From positions 507,442,594 to 507,506,593 of the forward strand of contig NC_064619.1 in assembly GCF_023898315.1 (NCBI RefSeq): 64,000 nucleotides of DNA, given 5' to 3'. The position numbers and the translations under genes are program-made. Each line of letters begins with the position of its first letter. Within the stretch, counting starts at the first letter, position 1. This DNA is from Schistocerca nitens (taxonomy: Eukaryota > Arthropoda > Insecta > Orthoptera > Acrididae). The notes under the pieces are model-generated. The model was not told where the DNA came from and did not search any database. It was given only the letters and a program-made list of their open reading frames with translations. Positions 23,809-35,070 of this stretch are shown here, one piece after another.

Positions 23809-24931
23809 GATGTAAGACAAGGATATAGTCTTTTACCCCTTCTGTCAATCTACACATAGAGGAAGCAGTGACTGAAATAAAAATAAAGTTTCAAGAGTGG
23901 GAATAAAATTTAAGGTGAAAAGATTTCAGTGACAAGATTCGCTGATGACATTGCTATACTCACTGAAAGTAAAGAAGATTACAGTACCTGTTGAAAGGAA
24001 TGAACAGTCTAATAGGTACGGAATATGGACCGACAGTAAATCGAAGAAACACGAAAGTAATGAAAGTAGCAGAAATGAGAACAGTGAGAAACGTAACTTC
24101 ATAATTGGTGATCCTGAAGTAGAAGAAGTGAAGGAATTGCGCTATCTAGGCGCCAAAATAACAGATGGCGAACGGAGCAAAGAGTACATAAAAACAGACT
24201 AGCACTGGAAATAACTGCATTCCTAGCCAAGAGAAGTCTACTAGCATCAAACATATGTCTTAAATTCAGGAAGAAATTTTAGAATACGTACGTTTGGAAC
24301 ACAGCATTGTACGGTAGTGATACATGGATTGTGGGGAAACAGAAAGAGAAGAGAATCGAATAATTTGAGATTGATGCTACAGAAGATTGTTGAAAATTAG
24401 GTGGGCTGACATCGTAAGGGCTGAGGGGGACCTCCGGATAATCGGTGAGGAAAGGAATTGTGTAAAACACTTACAAGAAGAAGGGACAGAATGGTAGGAT
24501 ATCTGCTAAGATATCACGGGATAACTTCCACTGTACTAGAGGTAGCTGTAGAGGGTAAAAACTGTAGAAGAAAATAGGTATTGGAATACATCCAGCTAAT
24601 AATTGAGGACACAGGTTGCAAGTGCTACTCTGGGACGAATAGTTTGCACAGGAGAGGAATTTGTGGCGGCCCGCATCAAATGGGTCAGAACACTGATGAG
24701 ACAAAAAAAAATAGTAGTTTCGTTCAGGGCTCATCTGCAAATGCATTTAACAACATACCATAATGGAAAGGAAGTTTCAATAAAAAGTCATACAGCTATA
24801 CTGGATGCAGTGTTTCCGCAAACACTGTACATACTGTGAAGTAACATAGTTCCACGAAAGTTGTCCCACATATAGAAGGAGTTGCTGCAACAGAAATTAA
24901 TTGAAGGGAATATCAATTTCGAAGAACCTAC

Positions 24932-25128
24932 CGGCCGCTGTGGCCGAGCGCTACTGGTCGCTTCAGTCCGGAACCGCGCTGCTGCTACGGTCGCAGGTTC
25001 GAATCCTGCCTCGGGCATGGATGTGTGTGATGTCCTTAGGTTATTTAGGTTTAAGTAGTTCTAAGTCTAGGGGCCTGATGACTTCAGATGTTAAGTCCCA
25101 TAGTGCTCAGAGCCATTTGAACTATTTA
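24932..25128 (+). mobile_element. SINE-A
   Basis: Full-length SINE-A with 'tgtggccgagcgctac' A-box region, 'ggttcgaatcctgc' B box and 'gagccatttgaac' tail. Only a weak flanking match (gaagaa) is visible, so the duplication is uncertain. Confidence 0.88.
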
Positions 25129-25204
25129 GAAGAAACGACAGTTCAAACACAATAGTTACACTCAAGTCATCCCGGTTCACGATATTCACCTGAATATTAA
25201 ACAA

Positions 25205-25610
25205 GGCGGGATATGGTTCTTAATAAGGCGTTTGATCGCCATCAACCGCAGTGCAAACTCTGCAACGTGCTCCCATGCTGGCCACGAGGTCGACAAGGAG
25301 ATCTTGTGGTAGGGCGTTCCCATTCGTCCATCAACGTGGTTGACAACTGTTGAGTGGTCGTTGGTGCATTTGCACGTGCTGCAATAAGTGGACGGGCAGA
25401 CCAGTCCTTTCGTCGAATGGCCTCTCGTTCCAAGAGCTCCTGTGCTGTCTGATACAGTCGCGCATTGTCATCCGTATAAATAAAGTCAGGACCGAATGCA
25501 CTCCTGAAACGATGCACATTGCGTTGGAGTAGAGCATCTCAATAACGGTGACCGGTGAATGTGTCGTGTTGAAAGACCTGGATGTCAGTACCCCAACGCA
25601 GCACTACTCC
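25205..25610 (-). mobile_element. Tc1-like remnant, minus arm
   Basis: The minus strand encodes FRSAFGPDFIYTDDNARLYQ, a Tc1 DDE second-Asp block, followed by LLEREAIRRKDW and a C-terminal region in several frames. A related fragment lies in the opposite orientation at 25768-26160. Together they form a diverged inverted pair with the 5' sides facing each other. The N-terminal half and TIRs are not recognised. Confidence 0.7.
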
Positions 25611-25767
25611 TTCCCACAGGATAACATCTGGACCACAAAACAGATCTTGTACGACTATTTTCCTTGGTGCATTACGTAGTTTTAGCTCTCGCCAAATGAG
25701 GGTACGTGCGGCACTGTGAACATGCTGGTTTTTGAAGTTCTGTTGTTATGGTGAACGGAAGCATAGT

Positions 25768-26160
25768 GTTTCATGGGCGTACGGACCTTCAGAACCTGTG
25801 GACACGATACACTCACCGGTAACTGTTATTGTGACACTGTACTCCTACCCCATGTGCGTCTTTTCAGGGGTGCATTCATCCCTGATTTCCTTTGTATGGT
25901 TGACAACGCAAGACCGTATCATAATGCTATGGCGGAGAAAATCTTGGAACGAAAGGAGAGTCGGTGAATGGACTGACATGCCAGTTACTTTTAAATACCA
26001 TATGTGTGGGATGCATTGGGGATGCGTATTCCAGCAGGTCCACATGCATCATCGACGATCCAGCAGTGCTCGCAGAGATACAGAAAGACCTACCACAAGA
26101 CTTACCAACCCTGTGGCCACCACGTTGCCGTCCGTGCTGGTTGCACAGCCTTTTTTAATG
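25768..26160 (+). mobile_element. Tc1-like remnant, plus arm
   Basis: The plus strand reads VRLFRGAFIPDFLCMVDNARPYHN (split for length: VDNARPYH is the Asp block), then ILERKESR, and later ETYHKTYQP-like C-terminal sequence in another frame. It matches the minus arm at 25205-25610 in reverse, including 'cctaccacaaga' and 'gtggcca'. It is dead. Confidence 0.7.
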
Positions 26161-26229
26161 TACAGGGGCCATAACGAATCGTTGACTTCAGTGTAATTAC
26201 TGTGTCTGAATAAGTGTCTCATAGCACAT

Positions 26230-27420
26230 TTCTTTCAGTTACCTCCTCTACCATACTGTAGAAGTTCTGTATGTATGTCCAAATTCCATAGAACTTTCTT
26301 ACTTGGTAGTAACTTATCATGCGAAAGCTACATTATTCTTTCAGTTTTGCACACCAGTATCAAATGGCGATGCCCAAATTTGATAACCAGTCCAGAACAC
26401 TTGGTGTCAATTGGTGCGGGGTCCTCAGAACTTAGTCAAAGGCACGAAATGGGCACTCGTTAACTATGCGATCCGCTGTTATCCCCTCCGTACCGCAGTC
26501 TCCGTCATCAGCTGGATGGAAACGTCACTTTGTCATGATATAACCACATTCCTCTTGGTCCGCCCTAAAGCAGTTCAGCACCGACCAAGTTCGGCGAGGT
26601 AGCTGGAATTCCTCACTCTGCTTTGTTCAATCTTCAACCGAGTGGGCCTTTTTGGATGTATGTTCGTTCCAGCGTTCTTGCCACTTGGAGGTCGCGTCGA
26701 AAGAACTTCTACTTTCTGAATCAACTCATGGTGATTTGTGTGATTTCAGACGAGTTGTTGCGGATATTGTATGAAATCACAGAAGGAAGATTTATTATGG
26801 GAAGAGATCTTTTTGTGCAAATTTACCTCAGCTGCCTTTCTCCTTAGATCTTGCGGAGCAATGTTGACCAGGACAGCTAATCAGTGAATCGAACTTGATC
26901 TGGCAGTACTAGGGACAATATGAGTAAAAACCCAATAGTTTCACTAAGCTACACATCATACTTTGCTGTGCGGGAGCTGTTTTCCCACACAGATGCGCCG
27001 TTTTAACCAGCAGGCGTGGAGGACTGACATCCACGCACAACTACTTCCGGCAGTCTTATGAAGTAGATTCATCCTTCACCCAAGTGTCTTAGATAACTTA
27101 TTGCACTGCTGTTTCAACTTCAGGGGCCTATGCAGTGTCATACATAGATATATTGGACTGTAGTTATGAAGTACTGCGATTTCATCGCAAGTCAGTTGTA
27201 GCTTCCTTTGGGGTTCTTTGTTATTTATAAGGAGTATAGTTACCTGAGTTACATTTGGGTTAGGCTGAAGTCTCCATTTATGTAAGTAATCACTCAGTTT
27301 CGTCAGATGACTTTTCGGCAACAATCTGACGGTGCATAAAATCTTTACTCTGGAAGACTGATGCTAGGTCTTGTGGATACTGGATTTCCATGGTGTCGGG
27401 CATGTCATGGAAATCATGTT
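26230..27420 (-). mobile_element. Old non-LTR retrotransposon remnant (Jockey-like)
   Basis: On the minus strand, 27324-27076 encodes LSDYLHKWRLQPNPNVTQVT followed by a YLCMTLHRPLKLKQQCNK block, resembling the post-FADD RT region of Jockey-type LINEs. Lower coordinates encode NIAPQDLRRKAAEVN and then PRRTWSVLNCFRADQEECGY, matching the C-terminal region before a Cys/His motif. Stops separate the pieces. Clade assignment is tentative. Confidence 0.6.
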
Positions 27421-28108
27421 AAACGGAATGTAGGCCAGAACTGTTCAAAGAAGAAGCCTCCCCGCAGGTTGTGGTCACTGCAGTCTGACGGTCCCCATGC
27501 TACGGTTTAACTCGAACTAATTCCTCCACGAAGGTGCGCCTACTCAGGAGCAAGTATGCAGGAGAACCTATCTGTGAACATGACCAATCGAGCACACAAA
27601 CATAGTATTTACCTATTACAGATGTAGATAAATCACCTTGGTGAAATTCACATTGTCTTGTGTACTTGTGTGTAGCACCGCCACTAAAGTACATCACATA
27701 AAATGTAAACAGCACGGAATTAACTCACTACTGAAACGCCACATCTAAGCAGTAACAAGAAAAAGACCTACTTCCTGATTCACAGCTACAACACCCATTT
27801 ACACACAACTGTTTATGGTACCGACACACGTGTTAAAGTGTGCTTGCGAAAATTGTAAGAGTCAGTTACAGAGTGTAAATACGAAAGCTCTTACAGTACC
27901 GTCGTTACACGATTTCAGACTAAATCTTGTGACTTATACGAATTCACACACGGAAGATGGGAGAATATAACATATTAATATTTACGAAACAGTGTTACAC
28001 GTTAGAACTGGTACAGGAAACATTTTATACAAATGTCGTGAAATAGTTGATACATGGAACATTGATAATAGTAACGTATATATCCGTTACAGTCTTAATA
28101 AGTGACAT
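27421..28108. other. Unassigned sequence
   Basis: No gene or repeat recognised. Frames are 71 codons or shorter. Confidence 0.45.
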
Positions 28109-28259
28109 GTTCAAACATGTTCAAATGTGTGTGAAATCTTATGGGACTTAACTGCTAGGGTCATCAGTCCCTAAGCTTACACACTACTTAACCTAAATTA
28201 TCCTAAGGACGAACACACACACCCATGGCCGAGGGCGGACTCGAAACTCCGCCGGGACC
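28109..28259 (-). mobile_element. SINE-B, 5'-truncated
   Basis: A different SINE family on the minus strand, with 'tgtgtgaaatcttatggg' and 'gtccctaagcttacacac' blocks and a partial tRNA-like head ('gaggcgggac'-type B-box region) cut off at 28259. A perfect 12-bp duplication aataagtgacat flanks it at 28097-28108 and 28260-28271. Confidence 0.9.
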
Positions 28260-28336
28260 AATAAGTGACATACATGGTGTCACGTCTAGAAAATAATAAC
28301 TTGGTAAGTAATACTAAAGTACAGGTGTACTTACAT

Positions 28337-28749
28337 GCACCCGCCAGGATAGCCGAGAGAACTAACGCGCTGCTTACTGGACTCGGGTAGGCGGGCCGGC
28401 CCCGGATCAAATCCGCCCGGCGGATTAACGACAGCGGCCGGTGTGACGGCCAGTCTGGATGTGGTTTTTAGGCGGTTTCCCACATCCTACTAGGTGAATA
28501 ACAGGCTAGTCCCCACGTCCCGCCTCAGTTACACGACTCGCTGACATTTGAAACACATTCACACTATTATACGATTTACACTAGACGCAGAGAGCTGGGG
28601 TACACCAATTCCGTCCCGGGGGATATGGGGTGGCGGCAGGAAGGGCATCCGGCCATCCCTTAACTTAACCATACAAAATCCGTACTTATCCCTGCCGACC
28701 CTGCGCCCAATGCGGGATAAGGGCAGTAGCGAAAGAAAGAATGAAACAA
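28337..28749 (+). mobile_element. SINE-D, ~413 bp
   Basis: A long SINE with tRNA-like head: 'ggatagccgagagaactaac' (A-box region) and 'ccggatcaaatccgcc' (B-box region). A GC-rich middle follows, then the A-rich tail 'gcagtagcgaaagaaagaat'. A perfect 14-bp duplication aggtgtacttacat flanks it at 28323-28336 and 28750-28763, which fixes its limits. It lies 65 bp downstream of a SINE-B copy. Confidence 0.92.
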
Positions 28750-29009
28750 AGGTGTACTTACATACATGTCTGTACTGTGAAACAAAGCGCTTCCGAATAA
28801 ATCAAAAGGAACTTGATAACAACGGCACAGCCATTTCGTGCACTGTATACTTTAGATGACAAACTTTTATGATCATGGTATGCACAGTTACTCATGACAC
28901 GCGAATTCTGTATGGCGATACGAGAACGATGTATGCACATCTGTAAAAGGTAATTACTATGTTTGAGTAAACACTATATACAGTATACACCGTGGTGACT
29001 AAAGGCATG

Positions 29010-30330
29010 GGATGATTCCTAATGTAGTGTCCGACCTTCATTTTCTCCGCGTAGTGCCCCAGCTCGATGTGACGTGGACCCCACAAATTGTTGGAAGTCC
29101 CCTGCAGAAATACTGAGCAATGCTGAATCTTTAACCGCCTATAATTACGAAAGTGATGTCGGTGCTGGATTTTGTGCACGAACTGAACTCTCGATTACAT
29201 CCCATAAATGTTCGATGGTATAAACGTTGGGCGCACTGGGTGACCAAATCATTCACTCAAATTGTCCAGAATGTTTTTCAAACTAATCACATGCCCCATT
29301 GTCATCCATAAAAATTATATCGTTGTTTGGAAAAATGAAATTCACGAACGGCTGCATATGGTCTCCTAGTGGCCGAACGTAAGCACTTCCAGTCAATGAT
29401 GGGTTCAATCCATTCCATGTGAACACAGCCCGTACCATTATGGGGCCTTCACTGGTTGCACACTTCCTTGTTGACAACTTGTGTCCATGGGTGCGTGTGG
29501 TCTACGCCACACTCGAACCCTCCCATCAGTTCTTACCCACTGAAATAGGGACTCATCTGACCAGACCCCACATTTCCACTCGTCTAGGATCCAACCGACA
29601 CGGTCATGAGTCCAGGAGAGGAGCTGCAGGCTAAGTCGTGATGTTAGCATATGTCCTCCCGTCGGCTGTCTGCTGCCATAGCCCATTAACACCCAGTTAC
29701 ACAGAACTGTCCTAACGGATACCTTAGTCGCATGACTCACATTGATTTCTGCGGTTTTTTCACTCCACACAAACGCCGCTGATCTCGGTCGTTCAGGGAA
29801 AGCCGTCGGCTACTGCGTTACCCGTGGTGAGAGGTAAGTCTGAAATTGCCGGCCTTGGGTGGCCGAGCGGTTCTAGGTGCTACAGTCCGGAACCGCGCGA
29901 CTGCTACGGTCGCAGGTTCGAATCCTGCCTCGGGCATGGATGTGTGTAATGTCCTTAGGTTAGTTACGTTTAAGGATTTCTAAGTTCTAGGGGACTAATG
30001 ACCTCAAAAATTAAGTCCTATAGTGCTCAGAGCCATTTGAACCAAGTCTGAAATTTGGCATTCTCGGCACACTTTTGACACAGCACGCCCAGGAATATTG
30101 AATTCCCTAACGATTTCGGAAATCGAACGTTCCATGCGTGTAGCTCCAACTGCCATCCTGCGTTCAAAGTCACTTAATTCCCGTCGTGCGACCATAATCG
30201 TGTCGGAAACCTTTTCATGTGAAACTCCTGAGTACAAATGTCAGCTCTGGCAGTGTACCGTCATTTTACACCTGGTGTATGCGGTAGTACCGCCATCTGC
30301 ACAGTTGTATCTTGTAACTTTCTCTTCATT
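29010..30330 (-). mobile_element. Tc1-like remnant, family Tc1-B, split by a SINE
   Basis: On the minus strand 30190-30060 encodes ELSDFERRMAVGATRMERS and IPGRAVSKVCRE, the paired-type HTH. From 29770 to 29438 the frame has VRTVLCNWVLMGY and VWSDESLFQW, the first catalytic Asp. FMDDNGACD near 29290 contains the second Asp block, and a C-terminal region extends to ~29010. Frames are broken. A SINE-A lies between the HTH and catalytic parts. TIRs were not identified. Confidence 0.8.
29848..30043 (+). mobile_element. SINE-A inserted in Tc1-B
   Basis: Full-length SINE-A with intact-looking A box 'tggccgagcggttctagg' and B box 'ggttcgaatcctgc'. A perfect 12-bp duplication aagtctgaaatt flanks it at 29836-29847 and 30044-30055. 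It disrupts a Tc1 transposase gene and is therefore younger. Confidence 0.95.
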
Positions 30331-30404
30331 CTGGGATGCTGCTACGCACGTGAAAATGTGCCATGGCAGAAACTAATATTGCTGAATAAAGTACGGGTAA
30401 ATAG

Positions 30405-30622
30405 TAACGTCTTTGTCACGCGGAGGACTCGGGTTCGAATCGTGGTACTGCCTTATGCCAATTTAAGAGCTACTTAACCGAGTGGTAGCGGTTCTACCCT
30501 CTGGAAAGTTTTAGAAACGGCCAGAAGAGCGGTGTGCTGACTCCACACTCCTCCATACAGCTTCCGCATTAAGCCGCCAGGCGTAGGGTGACACGGCGGT
30601 CGGTACACAGCCTTTAGATCTT
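30405..30622 (+). mobile_element. Probable SINE-E
   Basis: Contains a B-box-like 'cgggttcgaatcg', then 'gaaacggccagaagagcgg' and 'gggtgacacggcggtcgg', an arrangement I associate with another dispersed orthopteran SINE. Boundaries and duplication are not clear. The family link is from memory only. Confidence 0.45.
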
Positions 30623-31040
30623 CCTGTGCAACGAGCTTGTTTCAGAATGATGCCATTCCTCAAACTTGAGGAGATCACGGTGCCCATCCAGGAGAAAATC
30701 AAATAAATTTTATATTTTTAATTTTTTGCTATTCTGTTTCTAAACATTCCTTCCGCCCGTGCTCCTGAGCTTGCGTTGTATTGTGCGAAGTCGCACTTGC
30801 TCCTGCGGCCCCAGTTCACGCACTCTTAGCAACAAGCGGCGAACGAGACAAATTACACGGTCAACTGGTCCACGGATTTAATCGGAAACGTTTATTGGAG
30901 AACTCGGATTACTTCCCTGCTCTACTACACTGCCAATTATTGAAAATAAGTGCCTGCAGCATCGCTTTGACCCACGAGACAGAATTAAACTTCTCACAAC
31001 TGCAAAGTCAGTAATTGAAAGCCCTGTAACTATCTAACTA
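30623..31040. other. Unassigned sequence
   Basis: No recognised feature. A 77-codon plus frame (30781-31014) shows no domain. Confidence 0.4.
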
Positions 31041-31654
31041 CGAGGGGCCTTCAGGAAGTAATTTAAGCATGTCGCCCCACTGAGAGAACTGCGCAGCAAG
31101 AGTGGCGCATTGTCAGAAGAGAGCGTATGTTTCGGGTTTTCTGCGGACGCAGTTCTGCTGCGGTATGGGTAAGAGGTGCATCACGATAGGTGCATCACAG
31201 TGTGGGAGCGAAATTTCGCGGTAGCTGGAAACGTATTCAGAATCTGAAGTATGATCCTTGTGGGCAAAATGACTAACCTGCACATAGATTCGCCGCGAAA
31301 TTCTGATGGCATGTCGACCAAGTGCAATGCCATGTTCAGCTATAGTAAATGGTGGCAGCATGGGAGGGTGCTGCTGTTCGGGAAGGAAGACCAGCTACAT
31401 AGATGTCCAAACTATAGAGGAAATGAGGATTCGCAGTAATGGCTCTGAATGGGTTCGTGACTGAGGTGTGGATTTCGACCGTTCAGTAATTGAAACATTA
31501 GCAGGACGTTCCGACCGCTGGTTGCAGAGGCTTGATCGTTATGTCGAAAAATAGCGTCGTGTATCTGCGTCACTTTGAAGTGTACTGCAGCATTCAATGA
31601 AAGTTCTTTGGTCAGACATAACAACATTTAGCTTACTCTTTTGAAATCCCCTCG
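31041..31654. mobile_element. Short TIR element (MITE-like, mariner-type ends)
   Basis: The ends are inverted: 'cgaggggccttcaggaagta' on the left and 'tttgaaatcccctcg' on the right. TA flanks both sides (31039-31040 and 31655-31656). The 614-bp interior has no recognisable transposase. The 'cgagg...aagta' termini resemble those of the mariner remnant ending at 34104. It is probably a non-autonomous or deleted mariner. Confidence 0.6.
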
Positions 31655-31656
31655 TA

Positions 31657-32615
31657 CTTTCAGGGAAGATTCAGAGATCCGACCGCAGGACTGGAATACA
31701 TTCGCCGCTAACACTTCAGTACACAGCCTCCAACAGGGTGCTAGCAGCTCCAGCCGAGAATCACAACAAGATAACAGGTACACAGTTCAAAGCGAGTAGA
31801 GGAAGAGTCACACAAGAACATAACTCTCAAATTTCCACAGAAACAAACATAATTTATTGGTTTCTACAAAGCCGCACTAAGTCGGTCTTACGCACTAAAA
31901 CGCAACCGTTCAGCTACTTAATGGCTCGGTGATCTGTTGTAACGGCTTTGCCCACCGAGCGCGTGCACGCTCACTTCGAGGCAACTCGATCCTAGAACAC
32001 CGGAAAATTTAACCCGAACTCCACGACAGCGCATGGGAAAACACTTCCCAAATCTCTCAGCTGTCCGTACTGCTAAAAATAATGCGGATTATCGCATAGA
32101 ATTACGCTGTCCCAACTTCTGAAGTACACCGCGAAAACATCCTCCTCAACGCCGACGTCACACCCAAGCCACTCGACCTGCCGACTCATCGATTTTGCGA
32201 ACTCCAGATTACTCAAGGAACTCATTCAACATTCGGGCCTTCCAGGCAATCAGAATCAGGACAAGAACTTAGGATATATGACTGGCCATTTCTGTTTAAT
32301 ATACTGCTCCTTGACAGGACTTTTGGAATAATCGCTCTAAACGTTGTAGGAAACCACTGGCTGTCATAGGAAAATTACCAGCCCTTTAAATAAGTGCAAT
32401 ATTAAAGCTTGCGAAGAGCTGGGAGTGATGCGATGTAAGACCACAAGAAACGACTTAAGAATTTGTGTAATTTAACAGACTCATATTGATGTAAGCAATA
32501 AACCTTTAATATTTGATATTTGAAGAATTTTCAGTTAAGGTTTGACAGCATAAACTCGCGTAGAAATTCGGTCTCAAAACAACTTCAAACAAAGCGCAGT
32601 GTAATTGAGGCACTA
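31657..32615. other. Unassigned sequence
   Basis: Moderate GC in 31940-32200, AT-rich after. No gene, RNA or repeat recognised. Confidence 0.45.
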
Positions 32616-32625
32616 CTGCCCAACA

Positions 32626-32824
32626 AATGGTTCAAATGGCTCTGAGCACTATGGCACTTAACTTATGAGGTCATCTGTCACCTAGAACTTAGAACTACTT
32701 AGACCTAACTAACCTAAGGACATCACACACATCCATTCCCGAGGCAGGATTCGAACCTGCGACCGGAGGGGTCGCGCGGTTCCAGACTGTAGCGCCTAGA
32801 ACTGCTCGGCCACTCCGGCCGGCT
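32626..32824 (-). mobile_element. SINE-A
   Basis: Full-length minus-strand SINE-A with head, body and tail. A perfect 10-bp duplication ctgcccaaca flanks it at 32616-32625 and 32825-32834. Confidence 0.92.
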
Positions 32825-32834
32825 CTGCCCAACA

Positions 32835-33689
32835 CATAGAAAAGATTTCAGTTAACTGATTTTCCGGAAAACTACATCGAACAACACTAAACATTTAGTT
32901 AACACATCAGTTATCACCTATTTGCAGAGCGTATCAGAATAATTAATGAACAGCTATTAAACAGTTTAAAATAAAATCTTTACGAAGATCAGAGAAATGT
33001 TGTAGAACTCATTGGGTAAAAGTATATAAATTGCCACATCGCTTCAACTAAAACACCACGCAGTAATATAGAACTTACATTCATCCTGACTACAAAATAA
33101 ATTCTAGAAAAAAAAATGATACTGATAAATTACGAACTAAATTGAAACCCTATAAACAACTTTAGCAATGTTAGTTAGTCACTTGGAATCCTGTAAACTC
33201 TCCAAATAAAGTGGTTGCTAACTGAAACCCAGACACCGGTGGCGTGATTTCGCTGTTTGGCTGCAAATGATCTTGTATTACCATTACCGCTAGCACTATC
33301 GTATCACATCGGATAATTGCAAGAACGAAAACAGAGTATCCTAGCGGAGCGATGTGTAACGCTGCTCCCTTACCGGGGAGGGCAAGATCGACAACCGACG
33401 TGTGGCGAGATACTTCGTCTCGTATCATCACGTGTTCAACATATTCATCCACGTTTGGTGTATTTCTCACAATTTGCAACCCCTCGTGTCTTATATCAAA
33501 TCCGATAAAGCTTTGCACAGATGTGTTGGGTAGTGTCTCTAGTATAACCCCAGTTAGCATCACGTCGCTCTTCTCATTTCTGAGCTCGCAGTGAGTGCGT
33601 AAAGATGTCTAGAAAATAGTGTCTGCCACCAAGTACGAGGGCCTGGTGAGAAATTTCGCCTGAAGCTATGCAGCTAACATTACATAACT
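32835..33689. other. Unassigned sequence
   Basis: AT-rich to 33170, then mixed. A 130-codon minus frame (33171-33563) shows no domain I recognise and overlaps plus-strand frames. It is likely chance. Confidence 0.4.
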
Positions 33690-34104
33690 GTCGTGCTGTT
33701 TTTTCTTCAAGACAATTCTCAGCCGCATTCTGCAGGGGCAATGAAGATGCTCCTGCATCGTTTTCAAATGGAAATGTGAGATTACCCACAATACAGTCCG
33801 CAATTGTCTCCCCCTGAGTTTCATCTCTGGTCACATGAACCGCTGTCTTTGAAGACAACATTTTGACACAGACAACGAGGTGTAGGCCAGCGTGGAGAAT
33901 GTGCGGAAAGCACTGGCGGCTGCCTTCTATGATGAGGCTATTGAAAAGTTGGTACAACGCTATGACAAAAGTCTAAGTCAGAACGGCGACTACGTAGAGA
34001 AGTAGCTGAAAGGTGTAGCTAATTGTTACAAGTAAAACATGTCTGATGTTCACTGTGGTTTCAATTTGGCAATCAATCGGAGCTTACTTTCTGAACAGGC
34101 CTCG
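33690..34104 (+). mobile_element. Mariner-B remnant, C-terminal part and right TIR
   Basis: The plus strand encodes FLQDNSQPHSAGAMKMLL (second catalytic Asp block), a decayed YSPQLSPPEFHL version of YSPDLxPSDFHL, and then AIEKLVQRYDKSLSQNGDYV, the mariner C terminus with stop. The TIR 'ttctgaacaggcctcg' ends at 34104 followed by TA. The third catalytic Asp reads Glu and stops are present, so it is dead. The same family occurs at 49640-50035. Confidence 0.8.
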
Positions 34105-34140
34105 TATGTTAATACGTATCATTCTGTATAGTCTAAATCT

Positions 34141-34608
34141 TTTCATCTCCCTCCTACTTATATGTTGTACGGTGAGTCAAATAATGACAGCTGAGCTGGG
34201 CTACAGTATTGACTTAGAAGCACAGTGTCCCTTTTCGCGTACTTGCCGTTTCTTTTTCCGTTGTTCCTACACATCGGGAAGGGCGTCGTCCAAATGTTTC
34301 ATCTCCATCCTCCTTATATGTTGTACGGTGAGTCAAATAATGACAGCTGAGCTGGGTTACAGTATTGACTCGGAAGCACAGTGTCCCTTTCCACGTACTT
34401 GCCGTTTCTTTTTCCTTTGTCCCTACAGATCGGGAAGAGCGTCGTCCAAACGTTTCATCTCCCTCCTCCTTACATGTTGTACGGTGAGTCAAATAATGAC
34501 AGCTGAGCTGGGCTACAGTATTGACTTGGAAGCACAGTGTGCCTTTCCACGTACTTGCCGTTTCTTTTTCCTTTGTCCCTACACATCGGGAAGGGCGTCG
34601 TCCAAATG
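34141..34608. repeat. Tandem repeat, 3 x 156 bp
   Basis: Three consecutive units begin at 34141, 34297 and 34453, each opening with 'tttcatctcc' and containing 'gtgagtcaaataatgacag' and 'cttgccgtttctttttcc'. They differ at only a few positions. Because 156 is divisible by 3, one frame stays open through all units (within 34046-34717) and would give three copies of a 52-residue Cys-rich repeat. No start, splice or domain evidence supports coding. It may be a short minisatellite array. Confidence 0.9.
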
Positions 34609-34615
34609 TTTAGAG

Positions 34616-35070
34616 CTGGCGGCCACGTTTCCGCACGCAGGTGGTGGCAGGTCGGACGGGAACAGCCAGCGGGAGAGCGCCGGGGCGAAGGAAAAAACCC
34701 AATGTCCGCCTCATTAAAAATTCATCAAGGAAGTTAAAAAATAATTAAGAGTTGGAGCAGGTAAGCTACGCGCGCCGGCGCAAATTGCGCCGGAATACGT
34801 AATGCGGCGTTCCAGCCGGCGGCGGCAGCCAGGCCTGCCCGGGTAATGAGGCGTCGTGGCGCGGCGCCGACACCTGTGTCTGGGCTCTGGCTCTGGGCCG
34901 GTCTCGCCTCGCGCCACCCGCCGGCCGCTGATTTGACGGGCCGGCCGTAATTTGGCCTGAAAGGCCCCCGCCGGCGCGCGCCGGCGCTTTGTCGTTCACG
35001 CCGGGAGGGCATTGTCGACGAACCGTCACCTGCCGCAAACACCGGCTGCGTAATGCGCCGTAACGAAGCG
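34616..35070. other. CpG-rich block
   Basis: A very GC- and CpG-rich block with short palindromes such as 'gcgcgccggcgc', interrupted by an AT-rich patch at 34710-34755. Overlapping minus-strand frames of up to 171 codons are Ala/Arg/Pro-rich and look compositional. It follows the tandem repeat directly. It may be a CpG island. Confidence 0.4.

Larger units (their letters stand above)
22560..24745 (+). mobile_element. RTE-B LINE, old, with two nested SINEs
   Basis: A decayed RTE-clade LINE missing its endonuclease. It begins with KAKWLHKN-like linker sequence and continues through an IPSEFLKL block (22930), DDDQFGIRKGKV (23345), a FDPEKALGN version of the first Asp block (23460, still with Asp), GVRQ/GYS remnants split by a SINE, RFADDIAIL (23940) and a C-terminal FEIDATEDC-like region (24365). 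SINEs occupy 22991-23142 and 23641-23808. Many stops and shifts are present. Confidence 0.82.

Noticed and set aside
33171-33563. 130-codon minus-strand frame
   Set aside because: No domain, overlapping frames on the plus strand, and located next to mariner remains. Considered chance.
34141-34608. CRISPR-like array
   Set aside because: Units are contiguous 156-bp tandem repeats without spacers, and the DNA is eukaryotic.
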